Shown piece after piece: positions 1-9,752 of a stretch of 64,000 nt of DNA (positions within the stretch are counted from its first letter, which is position 1; every line of letters starts with the position of its first letter). The stretch comes from Desulfomonilaceae bacterium. GTDB lineage: Bacteria; Desulfobacterota; Desulfomonilia; Desulfomonilales; Desulfomonilaceae. Location: positions 110,431-174,430 of the forward strand of contig JBAZSD010000007.1 of NCBI GenBank assembly GCA_041662605.1, given 5' to 3'. The translations under genes and the position numbers were made by a program. The notes below the pieces were generated by a model. It worked only from the letters and a program-made list of their open reading frames with translations. It ran no database searches and was not told where the DNA came from.

Positions 1-15
1 CTCATTTGAGACCAT
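1..15 (-). CDS. Start of a gene running off the left edge (partial)
   Basis: Only the first five codons (MVSNE) lie in the window. The start is supported by a good ribosome binding site, AGGAGG, seven bases before the ATG at 15-13. The gene lies downstream of fdhA-fdhB on the same strand but beyond a terminator, so it is probably transcribed separately or by read-through. Its identity cannot be told. Confidence 0.45.
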
Positions 16-66
16 TTGACGCCTCCTTGTCTTGATGTGTAGAAGTCTTCATATATATCTTGCATG

Positions 67-81
67 CGGGATAATATCCCG
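67..81. promoter_or_regulatory. Perfect 15-base palindrome upstream of the left-edge gene
   Basis: CGGGATAATATCCCG has 6-base arms around a 3-base centre. It lies about 50 bases upstream of the ATG at 15 and just beyond the fdh terminator. Its position fits an operator for the left-edge gene, but no regulator can be assigned. Confidence 0.3.
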
Positions 82-91
82 GCCGTGATAG

Positions 92-128
92 AAAAAAAAG
101 CCCCGAATGCTTTAACTGCCTTCGGGGC
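92..128 (-). terminator. Rho-independent terminator of the fdhA-fdhB operon
   Basis: Read on the minus strand, the stem GCCCCGAA (128-121) pairs perfectly with TTCGGGGC (107-100), with a 13-base loop. It is followed directly by eight T residues (99-92). It lies 40 bases after the fdhB stop codon. Confidence 0.9.
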
Positions 129-167
129 CCAACAAAATTACAGAAAACCTCGTAAACTGGAAGTTGA

Positions 168-815
168 TTACCTTCCGGCCGCCAGTTTCCAGTATTTCTG
201 AGGATCATCCGTAACTATATAGATTACTCTAACTTCATCAGGATTTATTGCCTTGGCTTTTGGGAACTGCTTCGATAATTCCTGAACCCTAGCTTTTGCC
301 ATATCAAGTATTTTAGGTCTTTCTCCAAAAACCATAGCGCCTGTAGGGCATGATTTTACGCAAGCAGGAATCATGTTATTCGTGATCCGGTCAAAACACA
401 TCGTACACTTGAACAGTTGCTTGGTTTTAGGGTCTTGGCGAGGGATATCATAAGGACAGCCCTCACGGGTGGCTGTGTAATTCAAACTTTTCGTTTTCGG
501 TGTGAAAATTACCGCTCCGGTTTTTTCATCTTGAATGATTTCAACTTTTTCCGCTTCGGCCATGCATCCAGGTGACAGGCAGTGTCTGCACTGCTCCGAA
601 AAGAAATACCAGAAGGGGTTACCGTTCTTGGAAGGCCCCTCTGAGAACCTCACGATTTTCCATGTGTCCGCAGACAGGTCCGTGGGATTCTCATGTGTTC
701 CTTCATTTTTCGTGGCCGTGCCCGGTAGTCCGTTCCACTGTTTGCACGCTACCTGACAACCTCGGCAAGCGGTGCATTTGGAGGTGTCTACAAGAATCGA
801 ATATCCTTCAGACAT
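168..815 (-). CDS. fdhB: Formate dehydrogenase iron-sulfur (beta) subunit
   Basis: This 215-residue protein is the electron-transfer subunit that takes electrons from the FdhA active site through four [4Fe-4S] clusters. The cysteine groups are CTACRGCQVAC (residues 14-24), CRHCLSPGC, a following CPYD, and CTMC...CVKSCP. The length and the absence of a C-terminal membrane helix match the soluble periplasmic FdhAB type of Desulfovibrio. They do not match the membrane-anchored E. coli FdnH (about 294 residues). It has no signal peptide of its own, so it probably crosses the membrane with the Tat-bearing FdhA. The ATG is one base after the fdhA stop, and its ribosome site GGAGGTAAG lies inside the last fdhA codons, which suggests translational coupling. 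Confidence 0.93.
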   Translation of the reverse strand: MSEGYSILVDTSKCTACRGCQVACKQWNGLPGTATKNEGTHENPTDLSADTWKIVRFSEGPSKNGNPFWYFFSEQCRHCLSPGCMAEAEKVEIIQDEKTGAVIFTPKTKSLNYTATREGCPYDIPRQDPKTKQLFKCTMCFDRITNNMIPACVKSCPTGAMVFGERPKILDMAKARVQELSKQFPKAKAINPDEVRVIYIVTDDPQKYWKLAAGR

Positions 816-816
816 T

Positions 817-3800
817 TTACTTACCTCCTTCTATTTTGGCCACATTGACCATGAAAGCCTTTGATTCAGGAATCATTGTGTTCGGATCGCCTACGTTGGG
901 GGTGAGCAGGTTAGCGCTTTCACCTCCATCCTTTGGAACCATCCATCCGAAACACCACGGCATGCCGACTTGATGGACAATTGTGTCGCCAATCTTGAAC
1001 GGCTTGAATCGTGTGGTGACGATGGCTACCGCTTCAACCTCTCCTCTGACGGAAGAGACCTTTACTTTCTCACCATTCTTGATTCCACGGAGTTTTGCGA
1101 GTTCATCACTCATTTCAACAAACATCTGGGGTTCAGCTTCAATAAGCCACGGCTGCCACCGGGTCATGATGCCCGTCTGCCAATGTTCCGTCACACGATA
1201 TGTGGTTCCTACAAATGGGAACCGTGGGTCACATGTCAAATGTTTGTCCATCGTTCCTGAGAAAATCTTGATTGTTGGATTTGTAAACTGGTCAGAGAGT
1301 AGATTCTTGGGAACAGGGCATTCGAGAGGCTCATAATGTTCTGGGAATGGGCCATCCGCCAATCCTGGACCAAATATTGAGGCCAACCCATCCGGTTTCA
1401 TTATGAACGGATACTTTCCCGCCTTGGTGTTACTCATGGGAGGCCATGGCCCATCAGGAACGTCTCCAACCCATTTTCCGGGTTGAGCTTTCCCATCCAC
1501 TACCTGACCTTCCACCCATTTGAGCAGAGGCTTCTTTGGATTCCATGGCGCGCCGTTTAAATCAACGGAAGCTCTGTTGTAAATGATCCTCCTGTTGACC
1601 GGCCAAGCCCATGACCATTCGGGATACAGTCCTAGTCCAGTAGGATCCTCTTTCTTTCTTCTGGCCATATTATTGCCCTGAGCATTGTAGCTCTGGCAAT
1701 AAATCCAGTTTCCGGAAGATGTGCTGCCGTCCGTCTGAAGAAATCCAAAAGCAGGAACCAGATCGCCTTTCTTAAAACTAACGTCTTTTCCTGTTGGGTC
1801 TTTCAGTGTGACATCCTTCATGAAGTAGCCATTAATCTCTTTGGCTACTTTGTGCGGATCGAAATGACCCTTCTCATCAACGTAATCCCATTTCAGGTTG
1901 AGTATGGGCTCGGGAAATTTTCCGCCCTTTTTGTAAAGGGTCCTGATCTTATCGAACAACTCGACAATGACGTCCCCGTCAGGTTTAGCCATTCCGGGCG
2001 CATCCACCGCCTTGTAGCGCCATTGGGCCCAACGCCCGCTATTGGATATGCTGCCTTCTTTTTCTACGGAGGCCGCCACAGGTAACATGAAGACTTCGGT
2101 TTTTATCTTCTTGGGATCCATCCCGGGGCCCTTCCAGAAAGAGCCTGTCTCGTTGTCGAATATGTTCAGGTTGACCATCCAGTCGAGTTTGGCCAGTCCC
2201 TGACGAACCTTGTTGGCATTGGCCCCTGAACATGCAGGATTTTGACCCCACGAAAAAAAGCCTTTGATCTTACCATCATACATCGCGTCGAAGAGATTAA
2301 GCCAAGAACAATTTTGACCGACATCCAACTTTGGCAGCCATTCATAGCCAAACTGATTTTCTTTTGTTGCCTTGTCTCCCCAGAAGGACTTCATTAGGCT
2401 CACATAATATTTTGGCAGATTTTGGGGCCAATTGGCCGACATGGGGTCGACAGTAGTGGGTGTTATAGCTTTGAGGTATGTCTCCAGCTTGAGCTGATTG
2501 GCTCGAGGGTAGGCCAGATACCCTGGAAGTATGTGAAATAGCAGGGCTTGGTCAGTCGATCCCTGAACATTGGACTCTCCCCTGAGAGCGTTCACTCCAC
2601 CACCGGCAATTCCCATATTCCCTAACAGGAGCTGGATAATACACATGGCCCGTATATTCTGGACCCCAACGGTATGTTGGGTCCAGCCCATGGCGTACAT
2701 GATGGTCCCGGCTTTGTCTTTAGCCCCGGTAGAAGCGTAGGCCTCGTAAACCTTGGTCAAATCGGAAACCGGCGTGCCTGTAATTGAGGATACAGTTTCC
2801 GGCGTATATCTTGAATAATGCTTTTTCAACAATTGAAAAACACATCTGGGATCCTGCAAGGTGAGGTCGCGCTTTACCTTGCCATCGGATTCTTTCTCAA
2901 ACGCCCAAAAAGTGGCGTCATATTTTCTGCCCTTGGAGTCGTAGCCTGAGAATAGACCATCATGGAAATCAAATTTTGGACCTACGATGAAGGACGCGTT
3001 GGTGTAATCAGCCACATATTCTTTGAAATACTTATTGTTATCGAGGATATACTTGATCATTCCTCCCAGGAAAGGAATGTCGGTCCCAGATCTCAACGGC
3101 GCGTATATGTCGGATTTTGCCGACGTCTGAGTGAAGCGGGGATCCACTGAAATGAGGATCGCTCCATTGTCTTTAGCTTTTTGCACCCATTTCATCGAGA
3201 TAGGGTGGTTGGCGGCAGCGTTGCTGCCCATTACAAGAATACAGTCACTGTTTCTGAGGTCAATCCAGTGATTTGTCATTGCGCCGCGACCGAAAGACTC
3301 TGCCAGAGCCTGTACAGTGGCGCTGTGTCATATACGGGCCTGATGTTCAATGTACACCAGGCCAAGGGCTCTCATCATCGCCTGCAAGGGCCAAAGTTCT
3401 TCATTATCGAGAGCTGCGCTTCCTATATGCGCGATGGCCTCTACCCTATCAACAGTCTCTCCTTTGGCGTTTTTTTCGATAAAATTTGCGTCACGGGTGT
3501 TTTTGACACGTTTAGCGATCTCATTTAGGGCCCATTCCCACGATTTTTCCTGCCATTTGTCGCTACCTGGGGCCCGATAAAGAACTTTCTGAAGTCGATT
3601 GGGATTGTCCGCGGTAGTCTGAAACAGGGCTGAGCCTTTGGCGCACAAGGCTCCTTCATTGATTGGGTGATCAGGGTCTCCCTCTATGTTAATTATTTTT
3701 TTGGCTTTTGTGTCCGTGCTGCAAATCAGGCCGCAGCCCACAGCGCAATAAGGACAGATAGTGGTGCTCTGCTGGGACGATTTTAGCTTGTCGACTTTCT

Positions 3801-3915
3801 TCAACTCGTCGGCATAAGCCTTTATAGGACCTGTGTCGATTCCGAGAGAAGAAAGAGCCAAGCCTGCCCCAACTGCGCCAGACATCACAAGGAAGTCTCG
3901 GCGGGATATACTCAT
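817..3915 (-). CDS. fdhA: Selenocysteine-containing formate dehydrogenase, catalytic (alpha) subunit
   Basis: This molybdopterin (Mo or W) enzyme oxidises formate to CO2. The frame is interrupted only by a TGA at 3330-3328. It sits in the context HQARI-U-HSATV, the conserved Sec-His pair of formate dehydrogenases, so I join both halves into one 1032-residue selenoprotein (Sec196). The N-terminus has a Tat signal with SRRDFLV and a hydrophobic stretch, which indicates periplasmic export. CPYCAVGCGLIC at about residues 54-65 holds the [4Fe-4S] cluster. The C-terminal half carries the pterin-binding folds (for example MGSNAAANHP and GESNVQGSTD). The ATG at 3915 has AAGGAGAG upstream. Reading the TGA as a true stop would leave two non-functional pieces, which is much less likely. 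Confidence 0.95.
3281..3330 (-). promoter_or_regulatory. Candidate SECIS element after the fdhA UGA
   Basis: The UGA is at 3330-3328. Just after it, GCGCC (3323-3319) can pair with GGCGC (3285-3281). Inside that stem a short CAG (3312-3310)/CTG (3306-3304) hairpin puts its apex about 22 bases from the UGA, the spacing seen in E. coli fdhF and fdnG. The inner stem is weak and the apical loop is not the classic GGUC, so the exact fold is uncertain. The UGA itself is well supported by protein context. Confidence 0.5.
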
Positions 3916-4288
3916 TACCGCTCTCCTTTCTTAATCATCGTGTTGTTCTAGTTGAGAAAAATCCCTCTGTTTCAAGAGACTGAGTTCGTCTTTTCTGAAT
4001 CATGACAGAATTTCATTACGGAACTTCGGGAGATATCTAAAGAATTAAACTGGGTTTTCTCCTGGCTATTTTGTGCGCCAAGAAGATAACAAAAACGAAA
4101 AAAAATGATGGAGACATGACGGACCCTTTTGAAAAAGTAAAACAGGAGGGAAAAAACCAGTCAAGGGGGGGTTGGCGGGAGTGTGTCCTTATCCAGTTGT
4201 TTTAATTAGTGAAACTGATGATTATTATTTAATGTTGTGATGTCTGAAATGACGTAACAAAAGCGATTAACGCTTCTGAATCCAACGT
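3916..4288. other. fdhA upstream region, no gene seen
   Basis: This 373-base spacer lies between fdhA and a small membrane protein gene on the same strand. It holds the fdhA ribosome site and a possible promoter (4137-4164). It is rich in A and T runs. No ORF with a ribosome site and no clear molybdate or cofactor riboswitch was recognised. Confidence 0.6.
4137..4164 (-). promoter_or_regulatory. Possible sigma-70 promoter for fdhAB
   Basis: On the minus strand, TTGACT (4164-4159) and TTTACT (4142-4137) are separated by 16 bases. They would start a transcript with a leader of about 220 bases before fdhA. The -10 element matches only four of six consensus positions, so this is a candidate only. 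Confidence 0.3.
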
Positions 4289-4507
4289 TCAGGAGGCGTC
4301 TCTCTTTATGATTTCCCTGATACTTTGAGCCAATAGATACAGAAAACCCATCATGACCAGGACCCTGACAACTAGTATCTTGTCCGCAGTCCCGTCACCA
4401 AAAATTACTTCTCTTAAAGGAGCATGAATAAAATAACCAAGTATCAAAAGTCCCAATAGACAGATGATTACCTTGATAAGGGGATTTAGGAATTTTTTGC
4501 CGGCCAT
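4289..4507 (-). CDS. Small two-helix membrane protein, unknown
   Basis: This 72-residue protein has two hydrophobic segments (about residues 9-28 and 44-62), a basic start (MAGKK) and a basic end (REIIKRD). It therefore looks like a small inner-membrane protein. GAGGAG lies nine bases before the ATG. It is upstream of fdhA on the same strand but 373 bases away. I do not recognise a family. The compact hydrophobic pattern and ribosome site support a real gene. Confidence 0.6.
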   Translation of the reverse strand: MAGKKFLNPLIKVIICLLGLLILGYFIHAPLREVIFGDGTADKILVVRVLVMMGFLYLLAQSIREIIKRDAS

Positions 4508-4763
4508 GAACGCTTTCTCCTCAGTGAATCTTCTTGATTTTACAGAATTTCCGATTCCTTAACAATAGCTACTTTACTACTCCATGGTGAAAGGGCCGGG
4601 ACGGCATAATGACGCTAAGATTTCATTGACTTCATGTCTAGGACTTCAAGAACACTGATTGCCCAAATGAGTTTTTTTTGTAAAAATGTATTCTTACAGT
4701 GAATCGAGGGCAGCTCAATAGCCCTTACTCTAACAATGAAAACGAATTTCAGCAGGAGTCCTA

Positions 4764-5483
4764 ATGAAGATTCTGGTAGTCAACGCATCACCGAGGATGG
4801 AATCAGGGAATACACAAATCATTCTAACGCCATTTCTTATTGGAGCGAAAGAAGGCGGCGCATCGGTAGACATTGCTAATTTGGCAAGGAAGAAAATCAC
4901 TCCTTGCATCGGGTGTTTTTCCTGCTATGCGAAAACTCCGGGGAAATGCATACATGACGACGAAATGAGGCTTTTGTCTGAACGTGTCAAGGCTGCAGAT
5001 ATGCTGGTTTTGGCTACGCCGGTATACATTGATGGAATGCCTGCTCTGGCCAAGAAATTCATCGACCGTTTAGTAACCTTTATGGATCCTCATTTTGTTA
5101 CAGATGGCGCGAGAGTTAGCCATTCTCTTCGCTGGAAGTTCCCGAAAAAAATGTTCCTTATAAGTGTATGTGGATTCCCCGGACTAAGGAATTTTGATCC
5201 CTTGGTTCTTCATTTTGAAAGGATTTGCGAAAACTTTCATTCGGAATTTGGTGGCGCTCTATTGAGACCGGCGATTTTTTCTGTCCTTTTCACAAAAAAA
5301 TATCCTGAGAAAGTAAAGGCTGTTCTGGATGCCGTCAGGTTGGCGGGATTTGAACTGCTCACCAACGGTTCTGTCTCAACAAAGACAAGTGAAGACGCTT
5401 CCAAAGACATTTGCTCATCAGAAGAATTAATCCGGACGGCAAACTCTTATTGGGACAGAGAATTGGCTCAAACATCAGAATAA
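4764..5483 (+). CDS. Iron-sulfur flavoprotein / NADPH-dependent FMN reductase family
   Basis: This 239-residue flavodoxin-fold protein begins with the FMN phosphate loop NASPRMESGNTQ (residues 7-18). Next comes the cysteine group C48-x2-C51-x2-C54-x7-C62, typical of archaeal and anaerobic iron-sulfur flavoproteins that bind a [4Fe-4S] cluster next to FMN. TPVYIDGMPALAKKFIDR is the flavin-contact loop common to the family. Such proteins shuttle electrons and may reduce O2, peroxide or small organics; the partner here is unknown. An AGGAG site lies six bases before the ATG. It is followed closely by the VIT/VWA gene, and a paralogue lies at 51586-52173. Confidence 0.85.
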   Translation: MKILVVNASPRMESGNTQIILTPFLIGAKEGGASVDIANLARKKITPCIGCFSCYAKTPGKCIHDDEMRLLSERVKAADMLVLATPVYIDGMPALAKKFIDRLVTFMDPHFVTDGARVSHSLRWKFPKKMFLISVCGFPGLRNFDPLVLHFERICENFHSEFGGALLRPAIFSVLFTKKYPEKVKAVLDAVRLAGFELLTNGSVSTKTSEDASKDICSSEELIRTANSYWDRELAQTSE

Positions 5484-5569
5484 ATTATGAAATGCGTGGC
5501 CTTTTTTTACCCCCGAATTTCGCAGTTCATTCAAGGCTTTGCGGTCATCACGAGGTGAAGGTATGGCTA

Positions 5570-7633
5570 ATGATTCTCTGGACTGCCATAGTCTTCAACT
5601 GTTGTCATGAGATCTGTTTTGCCGGGGGAACGCTCTACACTTATCCTCCTAAAGTTGATGAAGAATCAGTGCCAGTAGCCAGACCGACCTGCCTCATCTC
5701 CAAGACTATGGTCACGGTATCTGAGTCGTCAGTTGAAGTCAAAATTGACCAGGTTTTCGTAAACGATAATGATTACGATGTGGATGGGATTTTTTTATGC
5801 CCCATGATGTTTCCAGAACCACATCGCATTTCGGAAGTTCTCGTAAACGGAACTAAAGTAGCCTTTGATGTTCTCAATCCCACTGAACTTTTTCCGCTTC
5901 TGAGGAAGATTGTCCTGGATACGGAAGATCCCGCTCCACTTGCTCTTGTTGGATATCAGACCGTCGTATGTCCAAGAATCAAACTTAAAATAAGAGAAAG
6001 CAAATCGTTCAGAATTGTCTACACGGTTCCTCTGCACCTCGATAACGACGTTTTGGACATCAAGATCCCCATGTCAGGTGAGCGTTATGCCTTGGCTCCG
6101 ATTGGGGACTACGAAGTTATGGTCAGATTCAAAATGTCCGGTTCAGTTCGAACCTCAATCTCCCCATCTAACCATTTGAGAATCGAAAATGAGGCTGTAG
6201 GTCGAAGACTCGTTGTATGTCAAGAAAAAGGAATTAGAGAACCTGAAGATTTTAGACTCCTTACAACATTTTCAGGACTTGATTTAAATTTAAGGTTATT
6301 TTTTAATAAAATTTCAGAGAAAGCGGGCTATTTTATGGCCCTTATAGAACCTCCTTTCACAAAACAAACCGGCTCACCATCCTTAAACGACATAGTAATG
6401 TTGCTTGACTGCTCTAGCAGTATGAACTCAAAATATATGGCGGAAGCAAAGAAGGCGCTCCTTCTTCTGATTGAGAAATTACGGCCCGGGGACCGGTTCG
6501 ATGTGATAAGATTTACATCCAGACAGAAAAAACTCTTCGGATCATTAGCGCCTGCTCAAAATCACAATATTTCAGTCGCTGCAGACTTCATTGAAGCTTC
6601 AAAGTCAGATGGAGGGACGGACCTTTTCAACACAATGTTGGCTGCTTTTCACGCATTTACAACGAAGAAGCGAGAAAAAACAATCTTGCTTGTAACCGAT
6701 GGAAAAGCGACCGTAGGAAAAACTAACCCGGAGGCTTTGATAGATATGGTCCGGCGTTATAACAAATTCAAGATTAGGGTATTTGTTGCCGCTCTGGGTC
6801 CATCTCCTGACCTGGCCACGCTGGATCAAATCGCAAGAGTTACAGGAGGCTCAATATTACAGGTGTCCGGATCAGAAGCCTTTGAGCCGACCGTATCGAA
6901 ATGGCTTGCAAGTATTATATCTCCGCAGGTGACGGATGTTTCCCTAAATCTCAAAGACTTAGGTTCAGAGTCAGTTGTGCCTGACCCCATACCGGATATG
7001 ATCGGTTTGGACAGTCTGTCGATTTTCGGACGCTACGTCAAGGCGCCAGGAAACAAATTTTCCGTGACACTTAAAGGCAAGGTGGCTGGAAAGGTTGTTG
7101 ATGTGGTCAAGAAGCTGGAACCACCGAAGCAGGAAAAATCCAACAACTTTGTTCCCACACTTTGGGCCATGCGTAGAATGGCGTCCCTATTGGATGTCGA
7201 ACGGACGAGAGGACAAAATCAGCCGCTCAAGGAACAGATCAGCAAACTTGGTCAAGAATTCGGCTTACTAATTTACGATACATCCCCTAAATATGAAAAG
7301 GCGTTCTCTGACCTGCTCTGGAAGTACAAAACATCGTTTGTAATCTCGGAGGTAACTAAGCCGGGATTCAAGAGAATCGGAGAGAAGTTGTTTAAGAATG
7401 AAGGAGCATGCTGGGTTGAGTCAGGGTCCAGAGGATCTGAGCCCGAAGAGGAAGTAAATTTTTTGAGCGATCGTTATTTTAACCTCGTAACTGATGACTA
7501 CGCGATAGGACCAATAATGGCTATGAGCCCGGAGGTATCATTCATGAACAAGGGAACTTTTTTCAGGGTGATCCGATCCCCAGATTACTCAGGCGCCGGG
7601 AAAAAAGAACTACCAACGAATACTATTAGATGA
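5570..7633 (+). CDS. VIT and von Willebrand factor A domain protein, exported
   Basis: The N-terminus has a signal-like hydrophobic segment (about residues 1-20). It is followed by a VIT-like domain (vault/inter-alpha-trypsin type, about 30-170). A VWA domain then starts near residue 270 with an intact metal site, DCSSS (DxSxS), and later LLVTDGKAT. Proteins with this pair of domains are usually secreted or membrane-associated and bind partners through the MIDAS metal. The frame is open back to 5411, overlapping the flavoprotein. I chose ATG 5570 because it gives a signal peptide and follows GAGGTGAAG; ATG 5492 is an alternative. The 3' end overlaps the convergent helicase gene by eight bases. 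The target is unknown. Confidence 0.8.
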   Translation: MILWTAIVFNCCHEICFAGGTLYTYPPKVDEESVPVARPTCLISKTMVTVSESSVEVKIDQVFVNDNDYDVDGIFLCPMMFPEPHRISEVLVNGTKVAFDVLNPTELFPLLRKIVLDTEDPAPLALVGYQTVVCPRIKLKIRESKSFRIVYTVPLHLDNDVLDIKIPMSGERYALAPIGDYEVMVRFKMSGSVRTSISPSNHLRIENEAVGRRLVVCQEKGIREPEDFRLLTTFSGLDLNLRLFFNKISEKAGYFMALIEPPFTKQTGSPSLNDIVMLLDCSSSMNSKYMAEAKKALLLLIEKLRPGDRFDVIRFTSRQKKLFGSLAPAQNHNISVAADFIEASKSDGGTDLFNTMLAAFHAFTTKKREKTILLVTDGKATVGKTNPEALIDMVRRYNKFKIRVFVAALGPSPDLATLDQIARVTGGSILQVSGSEAFEPTVSKWLASIISPQVTDVSLNLKDLGSESVVPDPIPDMIGLDSLSIFGRYVKAPGNKFSVTLKGKVAGKVVDVVKKLEPPKQEKSNNFVPTLWAMRRMASLLDVERTRGQNQPLKEQISKLGQEFGLLIYDTSPKYEKAFSDLLWKYKTSFVISEVTKPGFKRIGEKLFKNEGACWVESGSRGSEPEEEVNFLSDRYFNLVTDDYAIGPIMAMSPEVSFMNKGTFFRVIRSPDYSGAGKKELPTNTIR

Positions 7634-9716
7634 TGGGGGCCCGCATAATCAAGGCAATGGCCTCCTTGGCCGCATCAGCCAACTGGGGCTGCTCATCTTC
7701 CAGTTGAGCAAGTTGTCTCAAATGGTCCGCTGTCCTCAATAACATCATTGCAAGATCACCTTCATCAGCGGAGAGACTCTCCGTCAGTTCTTCCCACGGG
7801 GCCTGTCCTGCCCACAGGCAGGTGGCTGCGCAAGGCCAAAATGTGATTGTAGGGAAATCAAATCCCCTGTCTATCATATAATTGACGAGCGGTTTAAGCC
7901 TCTGTATCATCGCTCGGAATTTTTTCCACAGTCGACGAGTGTCTTTCCACAAATCCCGACTGATTTGAATTTCTCTGTCTTTGTCCACGACAAATGGAGC
8001 GATTAATGATGCAAGGCTAACGGGATCCAAGTCTGAAAAATCACCATTCCTGATAAGTTCGGCAATCAACAGCGGTTGATCCAGCCTCAATTTCGCCGCC
8101 CATTTTCCATCAGGAGTAGGAGCGCCCTCTTCGTCGAGATAACCGAGGTCATGCAGTAACCCCGTGTGATTGTTAAAGGCCTCAGTTAGTTTAGACTTAA
8201 CTTTTTTTGCCCTGTTTGGATTCAATGAATATGAGGCGAAAGAAAATTCAAGCAGCCTGATTGCCGCTGCAGGATCGTGAGAAAGTAAGAGATTTAGAAC
8301 CATAGAGAAATTGACCCCTATTCGGGATCGTAAAGGCTCTGGATTTGACAGCAGAAGCTCTTGGGCAAGAGAGATGTCAAAGAATTTCCCGGGAACCATG
8401 ACCGTAAAGCCGGCTTTGTCCTTTCCGCGTCGTCCAGCCCTGCCAGTCATTTGATGAAACTCAGTAGCTGTCATGTCCACAAATGATCGTCCGTCGAAAC
8501 GGTCAGTCTGCAGTATGACTACGGTCCTAGCGGGAAAATTGACTCCCGCAGCTACTGTAGAGGTAGAAAATATCGCTTCCAACCTTCCTGCCAGCATCAT
8601 GTTCTCAACCAACAGCCGCCATGCCGGTAAATGGCCGGCGTGGTGAACTCCTACGCGGCACATAAGCAATCTACCTATATGCCTCTGCGTTTGAAGATCT
8701 GGATTTGAGGCCAGATAGCTTTCGAGTTCCTTATCAAAGCCGTCCTCAGATGGCTTGAATGGACATGGAGGCAATGAAGCTAGGGCCTTGTCACAGTCCA
8801 ATCTTGATTTCATGAATATGATCGCAGGCAAGAGATCGAATTCCCTGAGGACTGTTAGAATTCTGTTGAAATCCGGCGGTTCCTGATTCGGCGATCTCCT
8901 GGCCTTTTTCAGGCTTTTGGCCAACGTGGCCACTTGAGGAAAAAGACGTCGTCCCTTCAAGAACGGAGTCAGTTCACCTGAGGGAGCAAGAAACAGAGCG
9001 TCGAGGGGCACCGGTCGTTCTAACGTCAGAATGACCTTACAAGGAGATTTTCTGATCTCCTGCAACCATCCCGCCACTTCCGACGCATTGGATATGGTTG
9101 CCGACAAAAGGAGAATCCTGACCCGTGATGGAAGATATATTAGAACTTCCTCCCAGACGACGCCTCTGTCCGGGTCACCTAAATAATGGGCCTCATCGAG
9201 TATTACGAGATCAACTCCGATGTCCAGTCCTGTTTCCATTGAATCGTAAAGTTGATTCCTGAGAATCTCGGTAGTCCCCACGATGACAGGAGCATTAGGA
9301 TTTTCTTTGCGGTCTCCAGTTAGAATTCCTACGTTTTCGATTCCAAAAGAGGCCCCAAATTCCTCCAATTTGGAGTTTGACAGAGCCTTCAATGGGGTAG
9401 CGTACCAAACTTTTAATCCTCTGGACAAATAATCCCTCGTCGCCTCGAGGGCAATCCAGGTTTTTCCCGAACCTGTGGGAGCGCTGACCAAGACATCTCT
9501 TACGAGTATGTTTTCAAGCGCCATTTTTTGAAAGGGATCAGGAGTAAATGGGGCCGGTTCAGGGCGTCCCATTTTTAACAGTAAGGACTTGGCGTCTATA
9601 TGAATTCGAGGCTGAAAAATCTCTTTTTGAGCATGAGAGAAAACCTTTTTCGGTCCGAGTTTGAAAATTGGCTTTCTCGGCAAGCTGGGTCTGTTTTTGT
9701 GTTGTTGGGAAGTCAT
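7626..9716 (-). CDS. DEAD/DEAH-box helicase, Ski2-like superfamily 2
   Basis: This 696-residue ATP-dependent RNA or DNA helicase has motif I APTGSGKT (residues 79-86), motif Ia ATPLKALSN, DEAH at 173-176, motif III LLSATIS, and motif VI QMTGRAGRRGKD. The tandem RecA-like domains are followed by a helical C-terminal region of about 200 residues, as in Ski2/Mtr4/Hel308-type enzymes. Bacterial members are poorly characterised and are often linked to RNA turnover. It starts 36 bases after the metY stop, so the two may be cotranscribed. The ribosome site before ATG 9716 is weak. The last eight bases overlap the opposite-strand VWA gene. Confidence 0.88.
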   Translation of the reverse strand: MTSQQHKNRPSLPRKPIFKLGPKKVFSHAQKEIFQPRIHIDAKSLLLKMGRPEPAPFTPDPFQKMALENILVRDVLVSAPTGSGKTWIALEATRDYLSRGLKVWYATPLKALSNSKLEEFGASFGIENVGILTGDRKENPNAPVIVGTTEILRNQLYDSMETGLDIGVDLVILDEAHYLGDPDRGVVWEEVLIYLPSRVRILLLSATISNASEVAGWLQEIRKSPCKVILTLERPVPLDALFLAPSGELTPFLKGRRLFPQVATLAKSLKKARRSPNQEPPDFNRILTVLREFDLLPAIIFMKSRLDCDKALASLPPCPFKPSEDGFDKELESYLASNPDLQTQRHIGRLLMCRVGVHHAGHLPAWRLLVENMMLAGRLEAIFSTSTVAAGVNFPARTVVILQTDRFDGRSFVDMTATEFHQMTGRAGRRGKDKAGFTVMVPGKFFDISLAQELLLSNPEPLRSRIGVNFSMVLNLLLSHDPAAAIRLLEFSFASYSLNPNRAKKVKSKLTEAFNNHTGLLHDLGYLDEEGAPTPDGKWAAKLRLDQPLLIAELIRNGDFSDLDPVSLASLIAPFVVDKDREIQISRDLWKDTRRLWKKFRAMIQRLKPLVNYMIDRGFDFPTITFWPCAATCLWAGQAPWEELTESLSADEGDLAMMLLRTADHLRQLAQLEDEQPQLADAAKEAIALIMRAPII

Positions 9717-9752
9717 CTAAATCCGTCGCGAATGATTGAACGAAAATTAATT

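Noticed and set aside
572..973. 133-codon plus-strand frame opposite fdhB and fdhA
   Set aside because: Antisense shadow of clearly coding fdh genes; no ribosome site.
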